A stretch of 37,208 bases of DNA from Ignisphaera sp. (lineage in GTDB: Archaea > Thermoproteota > Thermoprotei_A > Sulfolobales > Ignisphaeraceae): the NCBI GenBank assembly GCA_028275825.1, contig JAPWTX010000015.1, positions 1 through 37,208 on the forward strand. The letters are read 5' to 3'. Shown piece by piece: positions 26,498 through 34,132 of this stretch. Each line of letters opens with the position of its first letter. Within the stretch, counting starts at the first letter, position 1. The notes beneath the pieces were generated by a model that had not been told where the DNA came from, did no database searches, and saw only the letters and a list, made by a program, of their open reading frames with translations. The translations under genes were made by a program, and so were the position numbers.

Positions 26498-26594
26498 GCT
26501 GTTTCAGTGAGCAGTTGTAGACATTAGTAGTTTGTCACATCAAAAAACTTTATATTACCTGCCATAGTCTTTAAGCTGTGTAAGGGGTGTTTCA

Positions 26595-27851
26595 TTGAAT
26601 AGAGTTATTGTTATAGACCCTTCAATATCGGGGATATCGGGCGATATGCTTTTAGCTGCACTTATTGATATTGGTGCAGATCTTGATATTCTTAGTAAGC
26701 TTGGTAAAGCTGTTGCTAGGGTTGTAGATGGTGTTGAAGATGTTAATATAAGTGTTGAAGATGTTGTGAGAGGGGGTATAAGAGCAAAGGCTTTGAAGGT
26801 AAATCTCGTTGAAAAACATGTAGAGAGGAGTGGAACTGAATTGCTACAGTACGTAGAGGCTGTTGTCGATGAGGTTGGTTTGGGGGATAAAGCGAAGAGA
26901 ATAGCGCTTAGCGCTATTAGGGCTCTTGTCGAGGCTGAGGCTATAGTACACAGCTCAAGTGTTGATGAAGTGCATCTACATGAGGTTGGATCTGCTGATA
27001 CTGTGATTGATATTGTTGGCACTGCCATGGCTTTAGAGAACCTCGGTCTTTTAGAATCCTCTTTCTACTCTCTTCCAATTGCTGTTGGTGGGGGGTATAT
27101 CGAAATACATCATGGCACATACCCGGTTCCAGCCCCTGTAGTACTAGAGTTGCTGAGAAGAGGAAATGCAATGTTTTTTGGTGGTACTGTTGAAGGAGAA
27201 CTCGCAACACCAACTGGTGTAGCTATACTCATATCTCTTGTTAACAGCTTTGTAAAGGCTTTGCCAATGATCAGCATAGAGAAGATTGGTTATGGTGCTG
27301 GTCAAAGAGATTTTACTACACATCCAAATGTTCTTAGAATTCTTGTTGGGAGGTCTGCTGAGAATGTTGAGGGGCTTGAAGCTGAGGATATCGCTGTGTT
27401 AGAAACAGATGTAGATGATGTCTCAGGAGAGCTAGTGGGATACGTTATTGAAAAGTTATTTGAACTAGGGGCAAAGGATGTCTCTGTACAGCCTCTATAC
27501 ATGAAGAAGAATAGACCTGGTTACACAGTTAAGGTGTTATCTGATTTAATTATTTATCCAATACTCGTCAAAACATTGATTAATGAGCTCGGCACACTTG
27601 GTGTTAGGGTATACATAATGAAGAGGTTGAAGGTTCCTACAAGGGAGCGTAAGACCATCGATGTAGAGATAGATGGCAAAAGGTATAGAGTCGATGTCAA
27701 GGTGTCCACAGATCACATGGGCAATGTAGTAAACATAAAGCCTGAATACGAATCTGTAAAAAGTGTTGCAAAAGAACTTGGAGTGCCATTTAGAAAAGTG
27801 TTTAACAATGTGCAAAAAGCAATTGAAAAGCACCTCAATAATGAAACATAA
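26595..27851 (+). CDS. larC: Nickel-pincer cofactor biosynthesis protein LarC
   Basis: Nickel insertase that inserts Ni into the pincer ligand, using CTP. 418 residues, the full length: N-terminal DPSISGISGDMLLAALIDIG, HLHEVGSADTVIDIVGTA (about 125-142), and the C-terminal domain LETDVDDVSGELVGYVIEKL (about 269-288) with PLYMKKNRPGYTVKVL. In Lactobacillus plantarum larC is split and rejoined by programmed frameshift, but here it is one frame. TTG at 26595 has GGGGTG before it. It is the second step partner of LarB, yet LarE (sulfur transfer) and LarA are not in this window. Confidence 0.92.
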   Translation: MNRVIVIDPSISGISGDMLLAALIDIGADLDILSKLGKAVARVVDGVEDVNISVEDVVRGGIRAKALKVNLVEKHVERSGTELLQYVEAVVDEVGLGDKAKRIALSAIRALVEAEAIVHSSSVDEVHLHEVGSADTVIDIVGTAMALENLGLLESSFYSLPIAVGGGYIEIHHGTYPVPAPVVLELLRRGNAMFFGGTVEGELATPTGVAILISLVNSFVKALPMISIEKIGYGAGQRDFTTHPNVLRILVGRSAENVEGLEAEDIAVLETDVDDVSGELVGYVIEKLFELGAKDVSVQPLYMKKNRPGYTVKVLSDLIIYPILVKTLINELGTLGVRVYIMKRLKVPTRERKTIDVEIDGKRYRVDVKVSTDHMGNVVNIKPEYESVKSVAKELGVPFRKVFNNVQKAIEKHLNNET

Positions 27852-27980
27852 TAAGATCTGAGAACTATCTATAAAACTTTAAGACGTTACAACCAAACTC
27901 TCCGCACCTCATAAATAAGTAGAAAGCAATATATTTAACAAAATCCTTAGCAAAAGGTTTCATAGATATATCTCGTGATT

Positions 27981-28073
27981 TCTGACCTCCTCCCCACCCT
28001 GAAGGGCGGGGGTTCTCTTTGGGCGACTCACAGGCTCCCCATCTATTCGGGGTTTACATCTGTTATGTAAACC
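27981..28073 (-). repeat. IS200/IS605-like end with perfect terminal hairpin
   Basis: Reverse-strand copy of the element end: TCTGACCTCCTCCCCACCCT then GAAGGGCGGGGGTTCTC at 27981-28017, followed by CTCCCCATCTATTCGGGG and a 9-bp perfect hairpin GGTTTACAT/ATGTAAACC (28051-28059 with 28065-28073, loop CTGTT). The arm matches 9228-9290 in the opposite orientation. Confidence 0.65.
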
Positions 28074-28559
28074 TCTCTATGTTGTGTGGTAGATGTTAAA
28101 GTTCTTTGTTTAGATTTGGAGGAGTTGAAAGAGTTTTGTTGTGAGCTTAAGTCAGTTGGTAAAAGTGTTTAGTTAATGTATTTGCAAGATTTTTAAATAC
28201 CTGGATGTTTGTCCATGTTTTGTTTGAGTTACAGCTATTCTTGGTTGTGTCATTATTTTGTTGGTGGTGTGTTATGAGCTGTGTGTGGCAAGAATTCGAG
28301 GAATTGCAAGGATAGAAGGGGGTTTGGTAGGAAGGTAGGTGGCAAAGGTCATAAACTATATGATAAAGGTCATTTGTTTGAATCTCTTATTGCAAAGTTT
28401 TTGAGTATAGAGCTATTTCAGAGTTGTTGATTAGAAGTTAGTTGGGTTTCTAAGCTGTGGTTTTATATATCTATGCTGATGAAGAGCTGTGCTCTGATAA
28501 ATTGTTAGCTCAAATCCTAAGGGCTTGTTCCGTTAATCTCAATGCTTGTTGAACCCACT

Positions 28560-28650
28560 TCAGAGGTAGCAATACTACCAATGGGGAGTGGGGGAGGAAG
28601 CTCATGGATTTAGCGAACAAACGTGAATTGATGAGAATGGGCATCTAGGG
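28560..28650 (+). repeat. Eroded 3' fragment homologous to 9600-9660
   Basis: AACAAACGTGAATTGATGAG then AATGGGCATCTAG, matching the 9600-9660 copy. A reading frame ending MDLANKRELMRMGI-stop runs over it. Both copies look like the tail of a decayed mobile-element gene. Low complexity and short length prevent a family call. Confidence 0.45.
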
Positions 28651-28924
28651 ATAAAAGGATAGCGATAAATGTTTATAAGCTATTTTGTGCAAGCTGTTCT
28701 TGGTGATGAGTATTAGAATTCATAGGACTTGGATGATGACGCTTGATAGATTCACAGCTTCGAGCTCTGTTTGGGATAGGGTTAGTGGGTTGGAGGCTCG
28801 ATCTAGAGCAAAATTCTCCAAAAGAAGGTATAGTCCTAAACCTCCTCACAATATTAGGAACTTTCAGCGTTCACGGTGGAGAGGAGGTTAGAGTAAATTA
28901 ATAGTACTTAGCACAGGTGTCTAA

Positions 28925-29389
28925 ATGGCTTTTCCGGGAAAGAGAGTCGCTGTTGGAGCTGATGACCTTTACCCAGCTGTAAATGCTGTTGTTAGATATT
29001 TGAAGGAGAAGGGCTTTGAGATAATACCTGTTGGTTCTGTGAGAACTGGTAGACCAGAACCATGGCCTTTTGTAGGCTATGAAGTGGGGAAGCTTGTTGC
29101 AAGTGGGGATGCTGACTGGGGTATTGTAGTTTGTTATACAGGCACAGGGGTGTCCATGGCTGCAAATAAGGTTAGGGGGGTTAGGGCTGCGCTCTGTAAT
29201 GATGCTGAGACTGCTAAGGGTGCTAGGCTTTGGAATGATGCCAATGTGCTTGCTATGAGTGGGAGGCTTGTAACAGAGTATCTAGCCAAGGAGATTCTCG
29301 ATGTTTGGATAAGCACTGTTAAGATTGATGAGAGTGAAGCTAAGAATATAGAGCTTTTGAAGAGGCTTGATGCTGAAGGGAAGTTGTAG
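28925..29389 (+). CDS. RpiB/LacAB-family sugar-phosphate isomerase
   Basis: 154 residues of the ribose-5-phosphate isomerase B/galactose-6-phosphate isomerase family. Supporting motifs: VAVGADDLYPAVNAVVRYLKE N-terminal strand and helix, VVCYTGTGVSMAANKVRGVR with the catalytic cysteine in the CxTGxG loop, and ARLWNDANVLAMSGRLV. It catalyses aldose-ketose phosphate isomerisation, typically ribose-5-P/ribulose-5-P. Some relatives act on allose or other sugars, and crenarchaea often use RpiA instead, so the physiological substrate is uncertain. ATG at 28925 with AGGTG upstream. It runs directly into the next gene (13 bases). Confidence 0.85.
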   Translation: MAFPGKRVAVGADDLYPAVNAVVRYLKEKGFEIIPVGSVRTGRPEPWPFVGYEVGKLVASGDADWGIVVCYTGTGVSMAANKVRGVRAALCNDAETAKGARLWNDANVLAMSGRLVTEYLAKEILDVWISTVKIDESEAKNIELLKRLDAEGKL

Positions 29390-29402
29390 AGAGGGTAAGA
29401 CT

Positions 29403-30077
29403 ATGTACAAGTTTATATATGTTGATAAAGAGGTTTTGAAGAAACTTCCCAACAATGTTTACGAGTTTTTCTGGATGCCCATGCTAATGACCAGGCTCCT
29501 CAACTGTAAACCAAAGAACTTGTACCTATTTGACTGCATCTTTACACAGGTTACTGAAAACCCCTATGCACTACTCATGCTACTCAGTAAAATACCTCAG
29601 AAAACACGTGTTGTGGATACCATGCCATTCAATGCAAGGAAGATAACTGGCATAAAGTGTAGCGTTGTAGACGTTGTTCAAAATCTCAACGCGATGGCCA
29701 ACGAGATTACAAGCAACAATTATACAAGGCTCTACCAAATTATTGAGAAAGTATCTGAGTTTGAAGATGTTGTAATCTCCTATAGAGTTTTCCTCAGAAC
29801 TAAGAGATATGTTATACCAGCTGAAAAAGTAAAGGAGTCTACACTTAGAATAGCTTCAAAGAGTGCTAAAAAAGCTTTAGAGCATCTATGCTGCATAGAG
29901 AAGGACATGGCTAAAGGCATTGAGATAGAAGAAGCACAACCAGTCTACACACTAGCCTTCTTCTCAAAGGATTTTAGCGATGGTGGAATTGTTGTAGGCA
30001 AGAAAATCATCAGATTCAAGTCCTTGGCAAAATTCATGAAGTCTTTCAAAGAGTATATAGCGAAAGCTATTGTATAA
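29403..30077 (+). CDS. Unrecognised 224-residue protein after rpiB
   Basis: Soluble, mixed alpha/beta-looking protein without recognisable catalytic motif, signal or membrane segment. The ATG at 29403 has GAGGGTAAG upstream and begins MYKFIYVDKEVLKKL; a start at 29367 would overlap the preceding gene heavily and lacks a ribosome site. Distinct segments are LLNCKPKNLYLFDCIFTQ, IEKVSEFEDVVISYRVF and QPVYTLAFFSKDF. It is 13 bases after the RpiB-like gene, so probably co-transcribed. Function unknown. Confidence 0.65.
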   Translation: MYKFIYVDKEVLKKLPNNVYEFFWMPMLMTRLLNCKPKNLYLFDCIFTQVTENPYALLMLLSKIPQKTRVVDTMPFNARKITGIKCSVVDVVQNLNAMANEITSNNYTRLYQIIEKVSEFEDVVISYRVFLRTKRYVIPAEKVKESTLRIASKSAKKALEHLCCIEKDMAKGIEIEEAQPVYTLAFFSKDFSDGGIVVGKKIIRFKSLAKFMKSFKEYIAKAIV

Positions 30078-30080
30078 GTG

Positions 30081-30136
30081 TTTCCCGCTAATGGCATGTG
30101 ATGGTGTCTGTAAATACCTATAGTTCTGTTAACGAG
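30081..30136 (+). repeat. Decayed copy of the TTTCCCCGCTAACGG stem-loop
   Basis: TTTCCCGCTAATGG (30081-30094), TCTGTAAATACCTATAG in the loop and TTCTGTTAACGAG as the eroded opposite arm. It starts four bases after the stop of the preceding gene, like the copy at 8154. Pairing is imperfect here, so this copy is degraded or diverged. Confidence 0.5.
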
Positions 30137-30426
30137 ATTGCTTCTCTATGCATGTTCGCTAACCTCACCCACACCCCGTGAATAAGTTTTTGAGTTGCTT
30201 CAGTAGTTGTGTAGTGTGTTTGTGATGCACTAAACTTTTGTTAGTGGAAAACAAAGAGTCAAAACTTACATGTTATTCAGACTAACCACAAAACTGCTTT
30301 AAGCCTGTAACAGATTTGAAGAGATCTGTAGATGTCCTTTATCTTCCCTTTGCTTCTTCAGACGAGGCCTTTTTCAGTTATTAGCAGGTTTTGTGAATAT
30401 GGGTACTTGGAGAGCGGTGAGTATTA
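30137..30426. other. Intergenic region without a gene
   Basis: About 290 AT-rich bases between the stem-loop remnant and the end of the IMPase-family gene. No frame of useful length, no tRNA-like fold and no element end seen. It is the 3' side of two convergent transcription units. Confidence 0.5.
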
Positions 30427-31227
30427 TTAAAGAGATGCTAAAACCTTTTTAAGCTGTTCATCGTTATAGGTTGCAACCAGACACCCAATCCTCTTCTCAC
30501 TGTCTATTTCGATATCGAGTGCATCCCTAAGGTTTTCTGAACATTCTATAGCTTTTGCCCCCAGGGCTGTTGCTATCCTTAAAGCTGCTGCAACATCGAC
30601 ATTCCTAAGCTTAGCCCTAGCATCTATGAATACCTCTGCGTTTCCAAGCCCGACATAGACTATATCGAGAGCGGCGCTACCTAAAGATCTTATGGCCAGT
30701 CTCTTTGTGTGGCTAGAGGCATATTTGAGTAATGGTTTGTAAGAATTCTCATTCTCAAAATACCCCAGCATTATTGGGGCTGGTTGTGCTCTTCTACTAT
30801 ACTGCCTACCTCCAAGCACCTCAACAAGTCCATCCCTATAAACGTAGGTCACATCTCTAAACACCTCTGCTACAATAGCTAACTCAACATCCCTTACCCT
30901 AGCACCTTTTTTATAAGGGGCTATAGCTAGTGATATAGAGGCCCATGGTATTTCGTAGGCAAAGTTTGTACTACCATCAACAGGGTCTATAACAGCAATC
31001 CATTTTGGGTTTTTCGAAATCAAGAGCCCAGTTTCCTCACTAAGGAAAGCAACCTCGCCTAGTACTTGAGCTAAGCACTTCTCTACAATTCTCTCTGCTT
31101 CAACATCGAAACTCTTTGACACATCTCCAAAAGGATTTTGCCCAACAACATCGTAGCTTACAGACGAAGACCTCAAATATGCTCTCACGCTCTCTACACA
31201 ATTCAAGATCTCTCTCCAGAGCCTCAT
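30427..31227 (-). CDS. Inositol monophosphatase/FBPase-family phosphatase
   Basis: 266 residues from the ATG at 31227, which has GTGAT upstream; a longer start at 31317 would add a hydrophobic leader unusual for the family. Motifs: EAERIVE region, FLSEETG (E64/E65), VIDPVDGSTNF (D81, D84, S86), and LRNVDVAAAL (the WDxAA site). Family members dephosphorylate inositol-1-phosphate and often fructose-1,6-bisphosphate in archaea. In a DIPP-making organism this enzyme can also release inositol or dephosphorylate DIPP-phosphate. Transcribed divergently from guaA (141 bases between the starts). Substrate is inferred. Confidence 0.88.
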   Translation of the reverse strand: MRLWREILNCVESVRAYLRSSSVSYDVVGQNPFGDVSKSFDVEAERIVEKCLAQVLGEVAFLSEETGLLISKNPKWIAVIDPVDGSTNFAYEIPWASISLAIAPYKKGARVRDVELAIVAEVFRDVTYVYRDGLVEVLGGRQYSRRAQPAPIMLGYFENENSYKPLLKYASSHTKRLAIRSLGSAALDIVYVGLGNAEVFIDARAKLRNVDVAAALRIATALGAKAIECSENLRDALDIEIDSEKRIGCLVATYNDEQLKKVLASL

Positions 31228-31323
31228 AAAAATCACACAGAAAGCTTTTTGATTTTTGAAGAGTAAAAATGTTTTCATATTTTCAACAGCTATGTAAATA
31301 TAGCTTGACTTTTGCAATACAAG

Positions 31324-31333
31324 TATTTATATA
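31324..31333 (+). promoter_or_regulatory. TATA-like box for guaA
   Basis: TATTTATATA centred about 40 bases before the ATG at 31369, giving transcription start near 31355 and a 14-base leader. It lies in the intergenic region shared with the divergent phosphatase gene. Confidence 0.5.
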
Positions 31334-31368
31334 GGTCTCTGCAATTGGGTATGTTGAGGCTCTAAGCA

Positions 31369-32922
31369 ATGAATAGTTCAGGCAGTTTTGAAGGGGTTCT
31401 CATAGTTAGTTTTGGAGGTCAGTATACGCATCTCATAGCTAGAAGGGTTAGGGAGCTCAATGTCTATAGCGAGATTGTTAGCTATTCAGAGGTTTCTCAG
31501 AAGCTCATTGACGAGCTGAGGCCCAGGGCTGTGATACTATCTGGAGGGCCTAGCAGTATATATGCTGAGAATGCTCCGAGGGTTGATAGCTGGTTACTTG
31601 AACTCGGCTTGCCTGTGCTAGGGATTTGCTATGGGCATCAGCTGATAGCTTCTATGATAGGTGGTAGGGTTGAGAGGGGGCTTGGGGAATATGGTAAAAC
31701 GGAGATAGAGATCATGTCCATGGATCCAATCTTCAGTGGTTGGAATAGCAAAGAAATTGTTTGGATGAGTCACAGAGATTATGTAGCTACGCTTCCCGAG
31801 GATAAGGCAGTTATACTTGCAAGATCTGTAGAAACAGGGTACATAGCAGCATTTAGGCTTAGAAATAGACCTGTCTATGGTGTTCAGTTCCATCCAGAAG
31901 TTATCCACACTCCAAAGGGTAGAAGGCTTCTAGAGAACTTCGTCATAGGTATTGCTAAAGCGCAGAGAAACTGGGTTTTAGGAAACATAATAGATACTAT
32001 TGTTGAGGAACTTAGGAAAACACTACCACAAGGTGAGAAGGTGTTGTGCGCTGTTAGTGGTGGTGTAGACTCAACAACAACAGCGTTACTGCTTAAAAAG
32101 GCTGTGGGGGATAGACTGGTAGTTGTATTTGTAGATCACGGGCTCTTGAGAGAGGGTGAGGCTGAGGCAGTTTTAAACATGCTAAGAAACCTAGGGCTAA
32201 ACCCGATATACATAGACTCTTCAAAGGAGTTTCTCAGAGCATTAAAAGGTGTGAAAGACTGTGAAGAGAAGAGGAGGATCATAGGTGAGCTCTTTGCAAA
32301 GATATTTAAAGATATTGCAGAGAGTGATAAAGATATTAAGTGGCTTGCCCAAGGAACAACATATCCAGATGTAATTGAGAGTGGCTTTGCTCCTGGGGCA
32401 GATAAAATCAAGAGTCATCATAATGTAGCTGGTTTGCCAAAGTGGCTAGGACTCAAAGTTGTAGAGCCCTTGAGGTACTTGTATAAGGATGAGGTTAGGA
32501 GAATAGCCATTGCTCTAGGAGCTCCAGAAGACTGGGCCTATAGACACCCATTCCCAGGACCAGGTCTAGCAGTGAGGATAATAGGGGAGGTAACAGAGGA
32601 GAAGTTAAAAATAGTGAGAAAAGCTTCAAAGATAGTTGAGGAAGAACTCATGAAAACAGGTCTTTATAGAAGAGTTTGGCAAGCCTTTGCTGTTGTTGGT
32701 GAGGATAGGTGGGTGGGGGTTGAGGGTGATAAGAGAGCTGTTGGCTACATTGTGACAATAAGAATTGTAGAGAGCGAAGATGGCATGACTGCAGATTGGA
32801 GCAGAGTGCCTTACGATGTTCTAGAGAAAATTGCTAGTAGGATAACCAGAGAGATACCAGAGGTCACAATGGTCACCTATGCAGTAACATCAAAACCTCC
32901 TTCAACAATAGAGCCCTGCTAA
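31369..32922 (+). CDS. guaA: GMP synthase (glutamine-hydrolysing), single chain
   Basis: Converts XMP to GMP with glutamine. 517 residues with both parts in one chain: glutamine amidotransferase (ICYGHQ, C87; GVQFHPE, H175/E177) and the ATP-pyrophosphatase domain with the P-loop AVSGGVDSTT (230-235), then the C-terminal dimerisation domain ending VTSKPPSTIE. Many archaea split GuaA into two proteins (GuaAA and GuaAB), so the fused form is notable here but not unusual. ATG at 31369. The next gene is 400 bases away, so it is probably transcribed alone. Confidence 0.97.
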   Translation: MNSSGSFEGVLIVSFGGQYTHLIARRVRELNVYSEIVSYSEVSQKLIDELRPRAVILSGGPSSIYAENAPRVDSWLLELGLPVLGICYGHQLIASMIGGRVERGLGEYGKTEIEIMSMDPIFSGWNSKEIVWMSHRDYVATLPEDKAVILARSVETGYIAAFRLRNRPVYGVQFHPEVIHTPKGRRLLENFVIGIAKAQRNWVLGNIIDTIVEELRKTLPQGEKVLCAVSGGVDSTTTALLLKKAVGDRLVVVFVDHGLLREGEAEAVLNMLRNLGLNPIYIDSSKEFLRALKGVKDCEEKRRIIGELFAKIFKDIAESDKDIKWLAQGTTYPDVIESGFAPGADKIKSHHNVAGLPKWLGLKVVEPLRYLYKDEVRRIAIALGAPEDWAYRHPFPGPGLAVRIIGEVTEEKLKIVRKASKIVEEELMKTGLYRRVWQAFAVVGEDRWVGVEGDKRAVGYIVTIRIVESEDGMTADWSRVPYDVLEKIASRITREIPEVTMVTYAVTSKPPSTIEPC

Positions 32923-33088
32923 ACATGAACCGAGCCTAAACATATTAAAAATAAAAATTAAAAAACTTAAATTACATTGACTAAAAGGATAAAGAGGAAG
33001 AGAATCATGGCGCGCAGCAATTATAAATTCAAGTAAGACATGAACAGTATACGACTAACTCTAAATAGCGAAATGTCTAACAAGTGCT

Positions 33089-33256
33089 GACGGTTCCCCG
33101 CTATAAGTGGCGAGAGCTCTGCACCCACTAGGGCTCTCCCTCATCTATCAAGAGTTCCTCACGGGCGCGGCATCATGGTTTCAGGCTCTGTGGCTATCTC
33201 CAGGAAACGCAGGCCCATAGCTTACTACGCTCACATCCGACACCAAGCGTAGGCGC
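33089..33256 (+). other. GC-rich region with several predicted stems upstream of queT
   Basis: A 170-base stretch much richer in G and C than its surroundings. Stems visible: GAGAGC/GCTCTC (33112-33117 with 33133-33138), CTACGCT/AGCGTAG (33225-33231 with 33246-33252, 14-base loop), and GTTTC/GAAAC. It begins with TTCCCCGCTATAAGTGG, partly like the stem-loop repeats. The likely queT TATA box (33269) lies downstream of it, so it is not the queT leader. It may be a structured RNA, a guaA 3' region or an eroded element. Confidence 0.4.
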
Positions 33257-33268
33257 TGTAACAAAAGG

Positions 33269-33276
33269 TTTATAAG
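33269..33276 (+). promoter_or_regulatory. TATA-like box for queT
   Basis: TTTATAAG about 50-60 bases before the QueT start, giving transcription start near 33298. It overlaps the start of an IS-like end (33285-33310, reverse orientation: TCTCTCCACCCTGAAGAGC), so the element lies in the queT promoter/leader. Confidence 0.4.
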
Positions 33277-33330
33277 TATTTACAGTCTCTCCACCCTGAA
33301 GAGCAAAGTCTCAAACAAGTGGTGAAACCA

Positions 33331-33846
33331 TTGGCTGAAATGCGCTTTAAGTTACAGAGAGTTGCCATGAGATCTATTACAGCAATTGTATTAGCAGCAA
33401 CCTATGCTGCTTTAGTTTTGGTGCTACCTAGCATTAGTTATGCAGCTATTCAAATAAGGATAGCGGATATATTATCACCGCTACCATACATAATGGGTTT
33501 CGAGAGTGTGCTTGGACTTGCGCTAGGAACTCTAATAGCAAACGCATATTCACCTTTTTGGCCATGGGATATCGCAATAGGCACTTTATGCACCTTTACA
33601 TATGCCTTAATTGACTGGGTGCTGGGCAGAGTCTTTGGGTATAGGAGATGGATGCTTGCTATAATAACAGTTGTGAACTCTGTTATTGTAGGGCTTTACA
33701 TAGGTGCTCTAATGCTGGGATTTATAGTTAAGAATGGCGATCCTCTAGAGCTCTTCCTGCTGCTCACAGGAGAAAGCCTTATACCAATGGGTATAGGAAG
33801 CTTTATACTAATTCCCACTGTTAAGAGATATCTAAGGAGATTTTGA
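33331..33846 (+). CDS. queT: QueT-family ECF transporter S component
   Basis: 172 residues with five to six membrane helices. RIADILSPLPYIMGFESVLGLALGTLIANAYSPF (about 45-80) is the QueT signature, matching the R-x-x-E/D-L-x-x-L-P-Y pattern. QueT imports queuosine/archaeosine precursors, such as preQ0, for tRNA modification. The energising ECF module (EcfA, EcfT) is not nearby. Starts are possible at GTG 33319, TTG 33331 and ATG 33340; GGTGA just before favours TTG 33331. Substrate is inferred from family. Confidence 0.8.
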   Translation: MAEMRFKLQRVAMRSITAIVLAATYAALVLVLPSISYAAIQIRIADILSPLPYIMGFESVLGLALGTLIANAYSPFWPWDIAIGTLCTFTYALIDWVLGRVFGYRRWMLAIITVVNSVIVGLYIGALMLGFIVKNGDPLELFLLLTGESLIPMGIGSFILIPTVKRYLRRF

Positions 33847-34019
33847 TTGACACTCCATTTAGGATTTTTCTAAGAGCTAAAAACACTAATTCTCTATTCA
33901 AGAAAACAGGAATTTATAGTTTAGCACAAATAGAATTAGATGAGTAGCTAGAGCTCGCTTTGGAGAACTCTACGGTTCGTGTCGGCTTAGTGAAACCTGT
34001 TAAGATTAGGGTTGGCTGG

Positions 34020-34132
34020 TTGACCCTCCTCACCCTGAATGGCTGAGGCCTCCTCAAGTGGTTCACTGATTCCCCTTATCTATTCGTGTTTACAACCGAA
34101 AGCCTCGCCCTTCAGGGTGGGGAGGAGGTCAG
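34020..34132. repeat. Inverted pair of IS200/IS605-like ends
   Basis: A reverse end at 34020-34048 (TTGACCCTCCTCACCCTGAA then TGGCTGAGG), arm ATCTATTCGTGTTTAC, then a forward end at 34086-34132 (ACAACCGAAAGCCTCGCCC then TTCAGGGTGGGGAGGAGGTC). The forward end overlaps the last codons of the iron transporter gene. No transposase is present between or beside them. Confidence 0.65.

Larger units (their letters stand above)
27852..28924. other. 1.07-kb intergenic region with element remnants
   Basis: No credible gene. It contains an inverted element-end repeat at 27981-28073, a fragment matching the sequence at 9600-9660 near 28600-28650, and TTTATAAG at about 28671, which could be a promoter remnant. 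A 68-codon frame at 28685-28891 is not supported by composition or family. The last bases before 28925 carry AGGTG, the ribosome site of the next gene. Confidence 0.5.

Noticed and set aside
26595-27851. Programmed frameshift in larC
   Set aside because: One uninterrupted 418-codon frame spans both domains.
28685-28891. 68-codon plus-strand frame, or C/D-box RNA near 28700 because of GTGATGA
   Set aside because: No matching protein-like composition; the D and D' boxes (CTGA) needed for a C/D RNA are not found.
27852-28924. CRISPR array in the repeat-rich gap
   Set aside because: Repeats are not evenly spaced, are in both orientations, and match element ends.
33089-33256. preQ1 or other riboswitch for queT
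   Set aside because: The queT TATA box lies downstream of the segment, and no known riboswitch core was recognised.
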